DNA of 64,000 nt from CAYUQT01 sp964446835. Its GTDB lineage: Bacteria > Planctomycetota > Phycisphaerae > UBA1845 > JAFGLZ01. Under the pieces are notes generated by a model. That model was not told the DNA's origin, made no database searches, and worked only from the letters and a program-made list of their open reading frames with translations. The stretch covers positions 62,001 to 126,000 of the forward strand of contig CAYUQT010000017.1 in the NCBI GenBank assembly GCA_964446835.1, written 5' to 3'. This document shows, piece after piece, positions 29,301 through 36,798 of this stretch (positions are counted from its first letter, which is position 1; each line of letters starts with the position of its first letter). A program made the translations under genes and the position numbers.

Positions 29301-29783
29301 TCTCCATGCGCCCTCGCCGCTTCCCCCAAACTGCTTACGCAGGAGCCCCCAGGCCGCGCCATCCGCTGGTTCCGTTCCGTCGGAGACCTCCGGAAGCTCC
29401 AGAGCACCCGTGCCCAGGCCCTGACCGACCCGAACCTCGGCTACGCCCTCGACTACTACGCCAAGGACAACGCCGATCTGATCGATATGCCCGACTACGA
29501 CGCCAGGAACAAGAACGACCCCAACGAGCGCAACAATGTGAAAGACGACGTCCGCGAACGCGACATCATACTGTCCCGAGTCGCGAACCTGTTGACCGTG
29601 CGGTCGGATACGTACACGGTATACATCGCCCTGATCGACTCCGAGCCCAATCCGGATGGAACCTGGCGGTACCTCCGTCGCTGCCAGTTCACCCTGGATC
29701 GTTCGAACTGCTTCCGCGACATCCGCGAGCTGCCGTCGATCTTTGGGCGAGTGGAATCGAACTATTACGACGACACCCGCTGA
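26322..29783 (+). CDS. gspK: Giant GspK-like minor pseudopilin with DPN repeats
   Basis: A 1153-residue GspK-like protein; typical GspK has ~300-350 residues. The start overlapping the gspJ stop is used, although ATG 26424 would give a shorter leader. The N-terminal helix RRRG-SVLVFVMGVLVLLALIG carries Gly at -1, and like GspK it lacks the Glu5 of other pseudopilins. GspK landmarks are present twice: KINVNTAG (~290) and RININTAPEFVL (~955-966), the helix-hairpin-helix-like N-T-A motif. A calcium-loop-like D-T-D-G-I-D-N-D-G-D-G-V-I-D-E lies near residue 925, matching the known calcium sites of GspK. The tripeptide DPN occurs almost twenty times. Expected role: capping the pseudopilus tip with GspI and GspJ. 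Confidence 0.8.
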   Translation: MMQARDQHLRWVAVGRRGTPTPLPPTNTDPEIGPMPPHRRRGSVLVFVMGVLVLLALIGLGMMVSTRAERLRIPPQREALALDAVMDRAVQLVRQRLREDLLRDPNRVHDPNILADPNWLDPNELLGADPNDPNGNGAPIDAPGPLDPWLASTIPWPLGHEPNFGDMAFIQQRLTAAKIPAPGNVFVWPRVSYLGPPPQDPNWALLVQRLKLYLSETHMRIAGDDALTNRLTVEAEPNLFTGFILPGDPNLFRLMLFDADGDGMPDAPVSFTFPVDTTTPTTTPRRVHVTIRIVDNCSKINVNTAGVHDPVHEHRGRFVNDIVLDPNHMSATNLLMATLDAHKWLANDSDPNSILGYRADRLAALGVSNALQVVRDPNLYMKLCRSPLFAGTLSGLYASDEECGLTRRNSLLSRQGWMSPDGLSLLERALYRTVSEPLLARWNRMLYSADYMSSFMNPSVIMPEGMFRRCLFTTRSYDTQRRGKLTLPAVPQEFLLKGKGDPIRIAKASEAALLDWEKFDLNSMPPAKNEPQVRQWLATLATYLYGGYIVPSTGWPIPATRAIQRELNAWQLALNIWDYANADPNVTFLTPQGSPSTVLVAGVKRQPFLTEAYVVWMAADDGSGTVVLTPAYAVEMFVPPGWTIDTTRYALRSGSTLWYLNTFPGTPSTIVGSANGDYHVFCNVRDVPPAGPGLIPSTAHINATFVMGANGLELVHRPDTGGTVQPYPVDRVDNPNDLFWSMPAASGFSDGDWQYRTLQRNTNGWRFTSAAYWARTSEKKVLGDPTQLPSLGAINQIALQPANDPNVTECYWWFKNLPSHPNDLADPNHWAFDSPADLSRVLLVGNDPCDANFTTTWRLFTAERDYRLRGLTETDRLAGVGRLDFFLQDPNVDPNYRNYPPDSNDPCYAPGNAFNYLTALGIDTDGIDNDGDGVIDEPTEAFKTGYRIAGRININTAPEFVLRSVPFFYDDRNTVFRDPAARIVTWRESRPVISPCALAASPKLLTQEPPGRAIRWFRSVGDLRKLQSTRAQALTDPNLGYALDYYAKDNADLIDMPDYDARNKNDPNERNNVKDDVRERDIILSRVANLLTVRSDTYTVYIALIDSEPNPDGTWRYLRRCQFTLDRSNCFRDIRELPSIFGRVESNYYDDTR

Positions 29784-29895
29784 TCCGGGTGGAGTCATTC
29801 TGTCCGTCATCAGCGATCGGCTTACGACAGGGTGCGCTCAATCGATGACAGACAATGGATCAGGGAAGACGAAAAACGACTCGGGAGGTGTAATC

Positions 29896-30762
29896 ATGAA
29901 TTCGGCAATCAAACGAGCCTTCACACTCGTGGAGCTGCTTGTCGTCGTGGCCATCATCGCACTCTTGTTGGCGATCCTCGTACCCACCCTGCATCGAGCC
30001 AGGACGCAGGCCAAGAAGGCCCAGGTCGCCTCGCAGATCCAGCTCATAGCCACCGCCCTTCACGCCTTCTCCAACGACCAGGGCGACTTCCCCACCAGCG
30101 ACCCCTTCAGCAATGACGGAACGGTCGACCCCTGCTACGTTCCCACGGGAGCACACCTCCTGGCCGTGGCTCTCGTCGGTACGCCTTCCGGTAACAACCC
30201 CTTGGGTAACAAGAAACCATACCTCGGCGCCGACAAGGCCGGAGCCGTGCCCGACTACGACCGCGTAGAGAACTGGGGGGCCTTCGCAGATATTACCGTT
30301 GCCCCCTACGGCGGACGGGGCAACTACATCCTCATGGACCACGCCTTCAAGTCGCCCATCCTTTACTACAAGGCCAATCGAAGGGCCAAATTCCAGGCAG
30401 ACCTTACTGCATATCTTGCCGTGGCCGACGAGAGGAAGAGTAGCTATACCTTTCAGGCCGCCTACTACTTCGCCGACAATTACCTGATCACCGGTCCCTC
30501 GCCCCGTGCCCCTTTTGGTTGGAACGGTTGCGGAAAAGCCACCTTCACGCAAGGCCAGACGGCAAACGGCTCCTTTGCCGACCTCATCGAGATCAAGGGA
30601 ACGCGAACCGTTCCCGAAAACTGTCTCTCTGCCCGAGTGCAGAACTCCGAGGAATTCCTCTTGATCTCGGCCGGACCTGACGGCGTCTTCGGATTCCAGG
30701 GGCAGGAAGGCAAATGTGACGATATCGCCAACTTCACCGTGCCGCAGAAATGGTCACAATAG
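29896..30762 (+). CDS. Second GspG-like pseudopilin
   Basis: A 288-residue prepilin-like protein. The leader MNSAIKRA is followed by FTLVELLVVVAIIALLLAILVP, with Ala at -1 and Glu5. Helix residues RARTQAKKAQVASQIQLIATAL (~32-53) are typical for GspG-like proteins in Planctomycetota; the text KSPILYYKANRR near residue 155 is also common there. The ATG at 29896 has GGAGG seven bases upstream; in-frame ATGs upstream do not. It ends the secretion-like block, 112 bases after gspK, and may be a second major subunit or a substrate-specific variant. Confidence 0.85.
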   Translation: MNSAIKRAFTLVELLVVVAIIALLLAILVPTLHRARTQAKKAQVASQIQLIATALHAFSNDQGDFPTSDPFSNDGTVDPCYVPTGAHLLAVALVGTPSGNNPLGNKKPYLGADKAGAVPDYDRVENWGAFADITVAPYGGRGNYILMDHAFKSPILYYKANRRAKFQADLTAYLAVADERKSSYTFQAAYYFADNYLITGPSPRAPFGWNGCGKATFTQGQTANGSFADLIEIKGTRTVPENCLSARVQNSEEFLLISAGPDGVFGFQGQEGKCDDIANFTVPQKWSQ

Positions 30763-31036
30763 GCCGACCCCTCTGAGCCCAACACCCGTCACCCCCGGAG
30801 ACGCCCCCCGCCGCTCCGGTGCTGTGCGCAACGACCAGTCCCCTTGAGGACTCGTTCCCGGACGAAGATTGCCGGCTACCCCTGGCGGCCCGTCAACCAG
30901 TGCCCTTTTCGGCTCGCCCACACAGTGGTCCCGCCCGCCCCCAGCCGCTAGACTGTCTGCCCGACGCCCCAAACGCGTCTCCGAACAGCTCCAATGGGGC
31001 GAGATCACCGAACAACAGGCCCAGGGAGACCACACG

Positions 31037-32152
31037 ATGCTCATTCCTGTGACAAACACCCTGCTTCTCGTCCTGCCCTTTCTGACCGCCGCTGAGGGCG
31101 ATACATCGACCCCCTTAACACGTTCGGGAGGGCCCCGCTACCCGGATCATTCAAAGCTCATGATCTGGCGCGACGCCTCCGGCACCGAGCACCCGGTCCG
31201 AACGCCTGACGACTGGGCCAAACGCCGAGCCCACATCCTCCTCGGCATGCAGGACGTCATGGGCCCCTTCCCGCTGCCCTCTCGAAGAGTCCCACCCGAC
31301 ATTCAGACGCTCGACTCCACCGAGATGCCCCGTTTCATCAGAAAGAAGATCAGCTATGCCACCGAGCCGGGCTGCCGCGTCTCGGCCTACCTCTTCCTCC
31401 CCAGGCAGGCCGCGTCACGCGTCCCCGCCGTTCTCTGCTGCCACTCCACGGCTCAGAGGGGAAAAGACCGGGTCGCCGCCGTCGAGCAAGGCCCGCGATC
31501 CAGACAATATGCCTTCGAGCTGGCAGAACGCGGGTACATCACCATTGCCCCGGACTACGTCACCTTTGGCGAGCACAAGTGGGACCCCTATTCCCATGGC
31601 TACATCAGCGCATCGATGAAGGGCATCTGGGACCACATGCGGGCCATCGATGTCCTGTTGTCGCTGAAAGAGGCCGACCCCAACCGCATCGCCGCTATCG
31701 GCCACTCCCTCGGCGGACACAACGCCATGTTCGTCGCAACGTTTGATCCGCGCATCAAGGTCATCGTCAGCAGTTGTGGCTTCAACGCCTTTCACAGATA
31801 CCGGGGAGGCGATCTCAAGGGCTGGTCCCACAACGGCTACATGCCCAAGATCCCGTCCTACCGGGGCTGGCAGAACATGCCCTTCGACTTCCACGAGGTC
31901 GTCGCCGCACTCGCCCCCAGACCCTTCTTCGTCAACGCCCCCCTCAAGGACGACAACTTCGACGTCCGAGGTGTCAACGAAGCGATCGAGGCCGCCCTGC
32001 CGGTCTATCGCCTCCTGGGTGCCGGCGACGGAATCACCGTCGTCCATCCCGACTGCCCCCACGACTTCCCGGACGCCGTCAGGCAGCAGATCTACGACTG
32101 GATGGACAAGCAGCTCGAATTCCATCCTCCAGCCGATGCCCCCAAACCATGA
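31037..32152 (+). CDS. Secreted acetyl-xylan-esterase/dienelactone-hydrolase-like enzyme
   Basis: A 371-residue alpha/beta hydrolase with a signal peptide (~1-19). The nucleophile elbow is GHSLGG with Ser224. The probable acid Asp lies in LKDDNFD and the catalytic His in CPHDFP near the C-terminus, so the triad is complete. Overall layout resembles carbohydrate esterases (CE15/acetyl-xylan-esterase or dienelactone-hydrolase groups) that remove esters from hemicellulose. ATG 31037 has AGGGAG seven bases upstream. It directly precedes the GH78-type gene, whose start overlaps or follows within 12 bases, so both are expressed together and probably act on one decorated polysaccharide. Confidence 0.85.
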   Translation: MLIPVTNTLLLVLPFLTAAEGDTSTPLTRSGGPRYPDHSKLMIWRDASGTEHPVRTPDDWAKRRAHILLGMQDVMGPFPLPSRRVPPDIQTLDSTEMPRFIRKKISYATEPGCRVSAYLFLPRQAASRVPAVLCCHSTAQRGKDRVAAVEQGPRSRQYAFELAERGYITIAPDYVTFGEHKWDPYSHGYISASMKGIWDHMRAIDVLLSLKEADPNRIAAIGHSLGGHNAMFVATFDPRIKVIVSSCGFNAFHRYRGGDLKGWSHNGYMPKIPSYRGWQNMPFDFHEVVAALAPRPFFVNAPLKDDNFDVRGVNEAIEAALPVYRLLGAGDGITVVHPDCPHDFPDAVRQQIYDWMDKQLEFHPPADAPKP

Positions 32153-32163
32153 AAGGATGCCCG

Positions 32164-34494
32164 ATGGACAGGTGTCTCATGCTCTGCGTCCCGTTGCTGG
32201 CGGCCTGTGGAGTCTCTGCCATGGCCCAGGAGCCTTCTCTCATGTGGTGTCCCGGCGTCAAGGATGCCGACGCCGACTACTACGTCGCATTTCGCGGCCA
32301 CTTCGAGCTCCCGGCCGACACTCGCATCGAACTCCGCACGCACGGTGCCTCCTGGTTCGTCGTCTGGCTGAATGGCCAGTACGCAACCGAAGGTCCGGCC
32401 AGATTCCACATTCGCCACCCCGAGTATCAGGTCCACTCCCTCAACCTGCCCGCGGGCAAACACGTGCTGGCCGTCCAGGTCCATCACATCGGCGTCGTCA
32501 CTCGTATGCTCGACAACATGCCGCCGTGCCTCTATGCCGTCGTCCGCGCAGGAGATCGCGACATCCCCATCCGGTGGAAATGTGCCCGTCTGGGCGGTTA
32601 CGCACCTCAGGTCAAGCGTCTTAACCCCCAGTTCGGCTGGATCGAATGGTGCGATACGCGGCACGTCCCCGCCCGCTGGCGAGAGGCTGCCTTTGACGAC
32701 ACCGCCTGGGCCGACTCCGTGCCCGCCAAGACCCGCATCGGGCCCCTCAAACCGGTCACCATCGCCCCGGTGCACAGCTTCACCCACCCCGGAAAGATCA
32801 TTGCCCAGGGACCCTTGGCCGAGTCCTTCGGTTACGAACTCGACAACCAGGCCGCCAGATTCTTCCTTCGCGACCTGAGCTGTCAGAAGCTCCCACCCCA
32901 AGGCCTCTGGCGCCGGTATGACCTCGGTCGTGTTCGCCTCATGCGGCCACGCTTCGTCCTGGACCTGCCCGCCGGATCGGTCGTCGAGTTCGCCTACTCC
33001 GAGGCCATGGCTCACGACCGCGTCTCTCCTTGGATCACCCTGTCCGCCGGCGACTCTTGCAACCTCGACCACTACGTCGCCCGTGGGGGTCCCCAGGAGT
33101 TCTTCCCCCTGACACCGCGAGGCGGACGCTTCGTCGAGATCCACGTCCTCGCCCCCACCGATCAGATCCGCTTCCTCAAGGAAGAATTCATCGAACGCTG
33201 TTACTACGACCGGCCGCAAGGCGCCTTCACATGTGCCGATGATCTGCTCAACCGGATCTGGAGCGTCGGCATCGAAACCCACCGCGCCTGTGCCGAGGAT
33301 GCCCTGATCGACAACCCCACTCGTGAACGCGGGCAATGGGCCGGCGATGTCGTAACCGTCGGTATGGACATCGCCGCCGCCGGCTACTCCGATGTCCGTC
33401 TCTGCCGCCGAGGGCTCGTTCAATGTGCCCAGTGCGCCCGTGAAGACGGCCTCATCGCCGGACTCTGCCCCGGCGGACCGGCCTTCCTCTCCACCTACTC
33501 GGCGCAGTGGATCACCGCCTGCGTGCACTACTGGGAACTCACCGGCGACCGAACCCTGCTCGAGGAACTCTTCGATGCCGCCGAACGGAACATCGCTGCC
33601 TTCGAAAAGGCCGTCACCGCCGATGGCGTCAAGGACGATCTTGGCTGGGCCTTCGTCGACTGGGGATACGTCCGCAATGAAGGCCCCGTCGACATCGGCA
33701 CAAATCTCCACTACTTCGGCGGCCTCCGAGACATGGTCCGCTGGTGCCGCGAACTCAACAAGCCCGAAGGGGCCTCCCACTACCAGCAGGCGGCCGACCG
33801 CATCGCCGCCATCGTCCGCAGATACTTCGATTCGCAGAAGAAGGGCCAGACATTCGACTGGGACAAGATCGGCTATCACCGCGCCGCCCTGGGCCTGAAG
33901 CTGGGGTTCTTCCAGGCCGCTGCCGAGCAGGAATGCATCGCCTTCATGAAAGCCCACATACTGCGGTGCTTCCCCAACGACAGCGACGCCCCACGCCTGA
34001 GCGATCCCGGCCGCAACCAGAGCCGCCTGATCACCCCCTACTTCGCCCACTACGCCATGCCCCTCCTGATCGAGAGAGGCATGATGGACTTCGTCCTCGA
34101 TCAATACCGCAAGTGTTGGGGCTGGGCCCTCCAGGACGATCGAACCACCTGGGTTGAAGTCTTTGACACCCGATGGACGCACTGCCATCAGTGGGCCGGG
34201 TGCCCCACCTGGCAACTCACCCGATACGTGCTCGGCCTGACGCCGCGATACGACCTCGGCCCCAGGCACTATGCCCTGTCCCTTCTCCCCGGCTCGCTCG
34301 ACCGTGCCGAAGGTGCCATACCCCTGCCCGACGGCTCCGGTTCCATCCGCATAAGCTGGACCCGAACGGGCCAGGGCCTCCAATACACGATCCAGCCCCC
34401 CTGCCCCATTCAACTGCATCACAACAAACGGATCCCATCCAAGGACGAGGTGATCCCCATCGATCGAGAGGCCACGCTGGTCGTTCCCCCATGA
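32164..34494 (+). CDS. Secreted GH78-family alpha-L-rhamnosidase
   Basis: A 776-residue enzyme of the alpha-L-rhamnosidase (GH78) type. Signal peptide ~1-24; the L-A-A-C sequence at ~16-19 could also be a lipobox. An N-terminal beta-sandwich, with the carbohydrate-binding look of ASWFVVWLNGQY, precedes an (alpha/alpha)6 barrel. The hallmark D-N-P-T-R-E-R-G-Q-W-A-G-D (~383-395) matches the GH78 D-x-P-x-R-x-E-R-x-x-W motif, and W-V-E-V-F-D lies near the C-terminal catalytic Glu. ATG 32164 has AAAGGA six bases upstream; ATG 32149, overlapping the esterase stop, is an alternative. Expected reaction: release of terminal rhamnose from pectic or other glycans. Confidence 0.88.
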   Translation: MDRCLMLCVPLLAACGVSAMAQEPSLMWCPGVKDADADYYVAFRGHFELPADTRIELRTHGASWFVVWLNGQYATEGPARFHIRHPEYQVHSLNLPAGKHVLAVQVHHIGVVTRMLDNMPPCLYAVVRAGDRDIPIRWKCARLGGYAPQVKRLNPQFGWIEWCDTRHVPARWREAAFDDTAWADSVPAKTRIGPLKPVTIAPVHSFTHPGKIIAQGPLAESFGYELDNQAARFFLRDLSCQKLPPQGLWRRYDLGRVRLMRPRFVLDLPAGSVVEFAYSEAMAHDRVSPWITLSAGDSCNLDHYVARGGPQEFFPLTPRGGRFVEIHVLAPTDQIRFLKEEFIERCYYDRPQGAFTCADDLLNRIWSVGIETHRACAEDALIDNPTRERGQWAGDVVTVGMDIAAAGYSDVRLCRRGLVQCAQCAREDGLIAGLCPGGPAFLSTYSAQWITACVHYWELTGDRTLLEELFDAAERNIAAFEKAVTADGVKDDLGWAFVDWGYVRNEGPVDIGTNLHYFGGLRDMVRWCRELNKPEGASHYQQAADRIAAIVRRYFDSQKKGQTFDWDKIGYHRAALGLKLGFFQAAAEQECIAFMKAHILRCFPNDSDAPRLSDPGRNQSRLITPYFAHYAMPLLIERGMMDFVLDQYRKCWGWALQDDRTTWVEVFDTRWTHCHQWAGCPTWQLTRYVLGLTPRYDLGPRHYALSLLPGSLDRAEGAIPLPDGSGSIRISWTRTGQGLQYTIQPPCPIQLHHNKRIPSKDEVIPIDREATLVVPP

Positions 34495-34623
34495 CGCGGG
34501 CGGCGGGCCCTGTTCCCTTTCGCTGGCGCTATACCGTACAATAGCCCCCTGGCAGCGGTCACCGACCACGACCATCGGGTCGCGCTCGTCGGCAACCCGC
34601 AGCCTCAGACAGGAGGACGTACC

Positions 34624-35943
34624 GTGGTGCTCCTCAAAGCCTTGATCCTCGCCTCACTGGCCGCCTGCTCCGCCACCGCCGATGCCCAATCGCAGCCCGC
34701 CAGGGTCTTCGAGCTCAAACGAGAGCCGCTGCCGACAGACATGGTCGGACGGCCTCCCTACTCCCGGAGCCCCGGCAGTTTCGAAGAGATCAAGACACTT
34801 CCCCCCGGTGTCACCGCCGCAGTCGCTCGGACGGAAAAGCTTCGGATGAACACCGACCCCCCGGCATCGTTTCAGATCATTGTTGCCAAGTCTGCCAAGG
34901 ATGGCGCTCAGTGGGATCGTCTGTTCGTCGATTCTGATGGCGACGGTCGGTTCGCCGACTCCGAGCGATTTGACCTCTCTCGTTCCGATGGGGCCGTCCA
35001 ACTCGAACCCCGCCAGCAGAACATGCTCTCCGCGTACATCCGCCCCATCAAACTCATCCTGAAGTCGGGCCAGAAGCAGTCTGACTATTGGATCTCGATC
35101 CATCTAATGTCCTTCCCGGGAAACCAGCCCTACCTCCGATACATGAGCCACACATGGGCCGTCGGCAAGGTCACATTGGGTGACACAACCAACCTCCTGG
35201 CTGTCCACGATCTGGGTCTGACAGGAAGGTTCGACCGATGCTTCACCCTGCACCCCAGGGAGCCGGGCTCCCAAAACGTCCAATTCCACGTACCATCATG
35301 CCAACTCTGGATCGACGTCAACGGCGACGGACACTTCCGGCTCGACGCGTACGGTGAAATGGGATCGGAAAACCGCTGGCTCACCCCCCTGATACGCCGG
35401 GGAACCGCCTTCTACGAATTGAACGTCGCGCCCGACGGCAACTCTATCCGCGTCACCCCGGTCTCCCCGAAGGTCGGCAAGCTCACCTCCCCCAGAGGGT
35501 TCAAGGGTGGCAAAATCTTCGGCCCCGAAATCGCGCTACGCCTGTCGGATTCAGGGGAACCTTCTGAGGTACCGATGGGCCGCTACGGCCTATTCTCCTA
35601 CACCTGGCAAGAGCAGAAATCACTGATGGTTATCAACGACGGCTTCGGCGGAGAACCGTTCGAAATCAAAGCCGATCAGACAACGGCGCTGAAGGCAGGA
35701 CCGCCCTTGGAGATTCGCACGAGCGCCGAGCTGAAAAGGCCCGAGGCCAAGAGCTCCAATTGGCCCTGGCGATCCGAACCCCAACCCGAGGCAAGACTCT
35801 CCCTGGAAGTCTTCGACTGCGCCGGTCGCGAGATCTCCCTCATCACCGACACCACGGGCAGTAGCAGGCCGCCTGCCCCCAAGTTCAAGGTGACGGATTC
35901 CACCGGAAAAACCGTCGCGAGCGGCACCTTCGAGTACGGCTGA
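34624..35943 (+). CDS. Secreted protein with two EF-hand-like loops, function unknown
   Basis: A 439-residue exported protein. A signal peptide of ~21 residues ends at ADA-QSQ, and L-A-A-C within it could be a lipobox instead. Two D-x-D/N-G-D-G loops, DSDGDGRFADSE (~101-112) and DVNGDGHFRLD (~231-241), look like EF-hand or dockerin-type calcium loops in an otherwise beta-rich protein. I do not recognise the family. The GTG start has GGAGG seven bases upstream. It follows the rhamnosidase gene by 129 bases in the same direction and may belong to the same polysaccharide-related locus. Confidence 0.72.
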   Translation: MVLLKALILASLAACSATADAQSQPARVFELKREPLPTDMVGRPPYSRSPGSFEEIKTLPPGVTAAVARTEKLRMNTDPPASFQIIVAKSAKDGAQWDRLFVDSDGDGRFADSERFDLSRSDGAVQLEPRQQNMLSAYIRPIKLILKSGQKQSDYWISIHLMSFPGNQPYLRYMSHTWAVGKVTLGDTTNLLAVHDLGLTGRFDRCFTLHPREPGSQNVQFHVPSCQLWIDVNGDGHFRLDAYGEMGSENRWLTPLIRRGTAFYELNVAPDGNSIRVTPVSPKVGKLTSPRGFKGGKIFGPEIALRLSDSGEPSEVPMGRYGLFSYTWQEQKSLMVINDGFGGEPFEIKADQTTALKAGPPLEIRTSAELKRPEAKSSNWPWRSEPQPEARLSLEVFDCAGREISLITDTTGSSRPPAPKFKVTDSTGKTVASGTFEYG

Positions 35944-36249
35944 GGCCTGACCTGCTCGTACTCGTGGCGAGTACCCAAGAGCGTTAAAGGCACCGTGACC
36001 ATCACACCGCAATGGACCGGCTGTCCTTTCCCCATCGGCAAGGCACAGCCCGCAAAGCTGGGCCTGACGGAGTAGAGTCGCTTCTGCTCGGCCGCGTCCG
36101 GGTATCGGCAGAACTGAACGGCAAGACACAAAGCCAGAGCCCGAACCTCAGGCCTGAGCCCGTCGGACTTGTACATAACAGTCCACAACGGCCTCTCGCC
36201 TCTGGATCGGGCTCTAGGAAATTCCACCCGTCTGTGATCACGCACGTCG
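35944..36249. other. Intergenic region between convergent genes
   Basis: About 306 bases between the EF-hand-loop protein and the convergent PHA-type gene. A perfect seven-pair hairpin (GTACTCG-tgg-CGAGTAC, 35958-35974) lies just after the first gene but has no T-tract, so it could stabilise or weakly terminate the message. Open frames across the rest look non-coding, and I see nothing else. Confidence 0.5.
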
Positions 36250-36546
36250 TCAGGACGTGTAGATCTTCTTCATCAGGGCGCGAATCTGGCCTTCGATCAT
36301 GGCCTTCATCGGTCGGAACAACAGCGGAAGGTCCGTAACCGTCAGTACGGCCTTCTTGTCGAGGAACTCGATGTACCCCTTCGCCCCCGCCACCGAAACC
36401 GTGGCCTTGTCACCATCCCACCCCAGGTTCACCTTATTCCCCGCAAGGCTGTATTCCTGTGATGCCGCCTTCTCGGCAAGGTGCTTCCTGCTCGCATCGG
36501 CATCCATTCCATGCTCATATTCCAACTTCATGACCGGTTCGCTCAC
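36250..36546 (-). CDS. Polyhydroxyalkanoic-acid-system family small protein
   Basis: A 98-residue protein resembling the PHA_gran_rgn family (putative polyhydroxyalkanoic acid system protein). It shows the family pattern of an N-terminal strand and helix (H-G-M-D-A-D-A-S-R-K-H-L-A), a strand with G-W-D-G-D-K-A-T-V-S-V, a following G-Y-I-E-F strand and a C-terminal amphipathic helix with L-P-L-L-F-R-P-M-K. The function of the family is poorly known. I chose the GTG at 36546 because AGGAGG lies eight bases upstream; the frame continues to 36600. It is a lone minus-strand gene between two plus-strand secreted-protein genes. No PHA synthase or phasin is in the window. Confidence 0.7.
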   Translation of the reverse strand: MSEPVMKLEYEHGMDADASRKHLAEKAASQEYSLAGNKVNLGWDGDKATVSVAGAKGYIEFLDKKAVLTVTDLPLLFRPMKAMIEGQIRALMKKIYTS

Positions 36547-36669
36547 GTAGACATCCTCCTGTGATACGGATACCTCGTTCGACCCAAGTGCTACCATCAT
36601 GTCGCCAATGCCAGGATAAGTCCAGCCCTATCACGACAGATATCGGCGCCGTGGTTCGACCTGTCGGTC

Positions 36670-36675
36670 TATAAT
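36670..36675 (+). promoter_or_regulatory. Possible -10 element for the GH51 gene
   Basis: A perfect TATAAT lies 124 bases before the GH51 start in the intergenic region. No convincing -35 hexamer is present at 16-18 bases, so activator dependence or chance are both possible. Confidence 0.3.
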
Positions 36676-36798
36676 ACGTTATCCCTCGCCTCCACGCCAC
36701 CGTCAGTTCGATCTGGACCGCTCCGACCGTCGAGGGTATCCTCATGCCGCGTTCATCAGATCCGACGCAGCCAGAACCCGACAGGAGGCACGCTCGCC

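Noticed and set aside
26630..29530. Apparent DNA repeats of the form GACCCCAAC
   Set aside because: They encode the scattered D-P-N tripeptides; spacing is irregular, so they are not a CRISPR array or tandem repeat.
26247..30552. Several long minus-strand frames opposite gspK and the last pseudopilin gene
   Set aside because: Gly/Val/Asp-rich shadow frames; the plus strand carries complete pseudopilin N-termini and ribosome binding sites.
32092..34575. Long minus-strand open frame (827 codons) opposite the GH78 gene
   Set aside because: The plus strand encodes a full GH78 enzyme with signal peptide and ribosome binding site; the antisense product has no recognisable motif.
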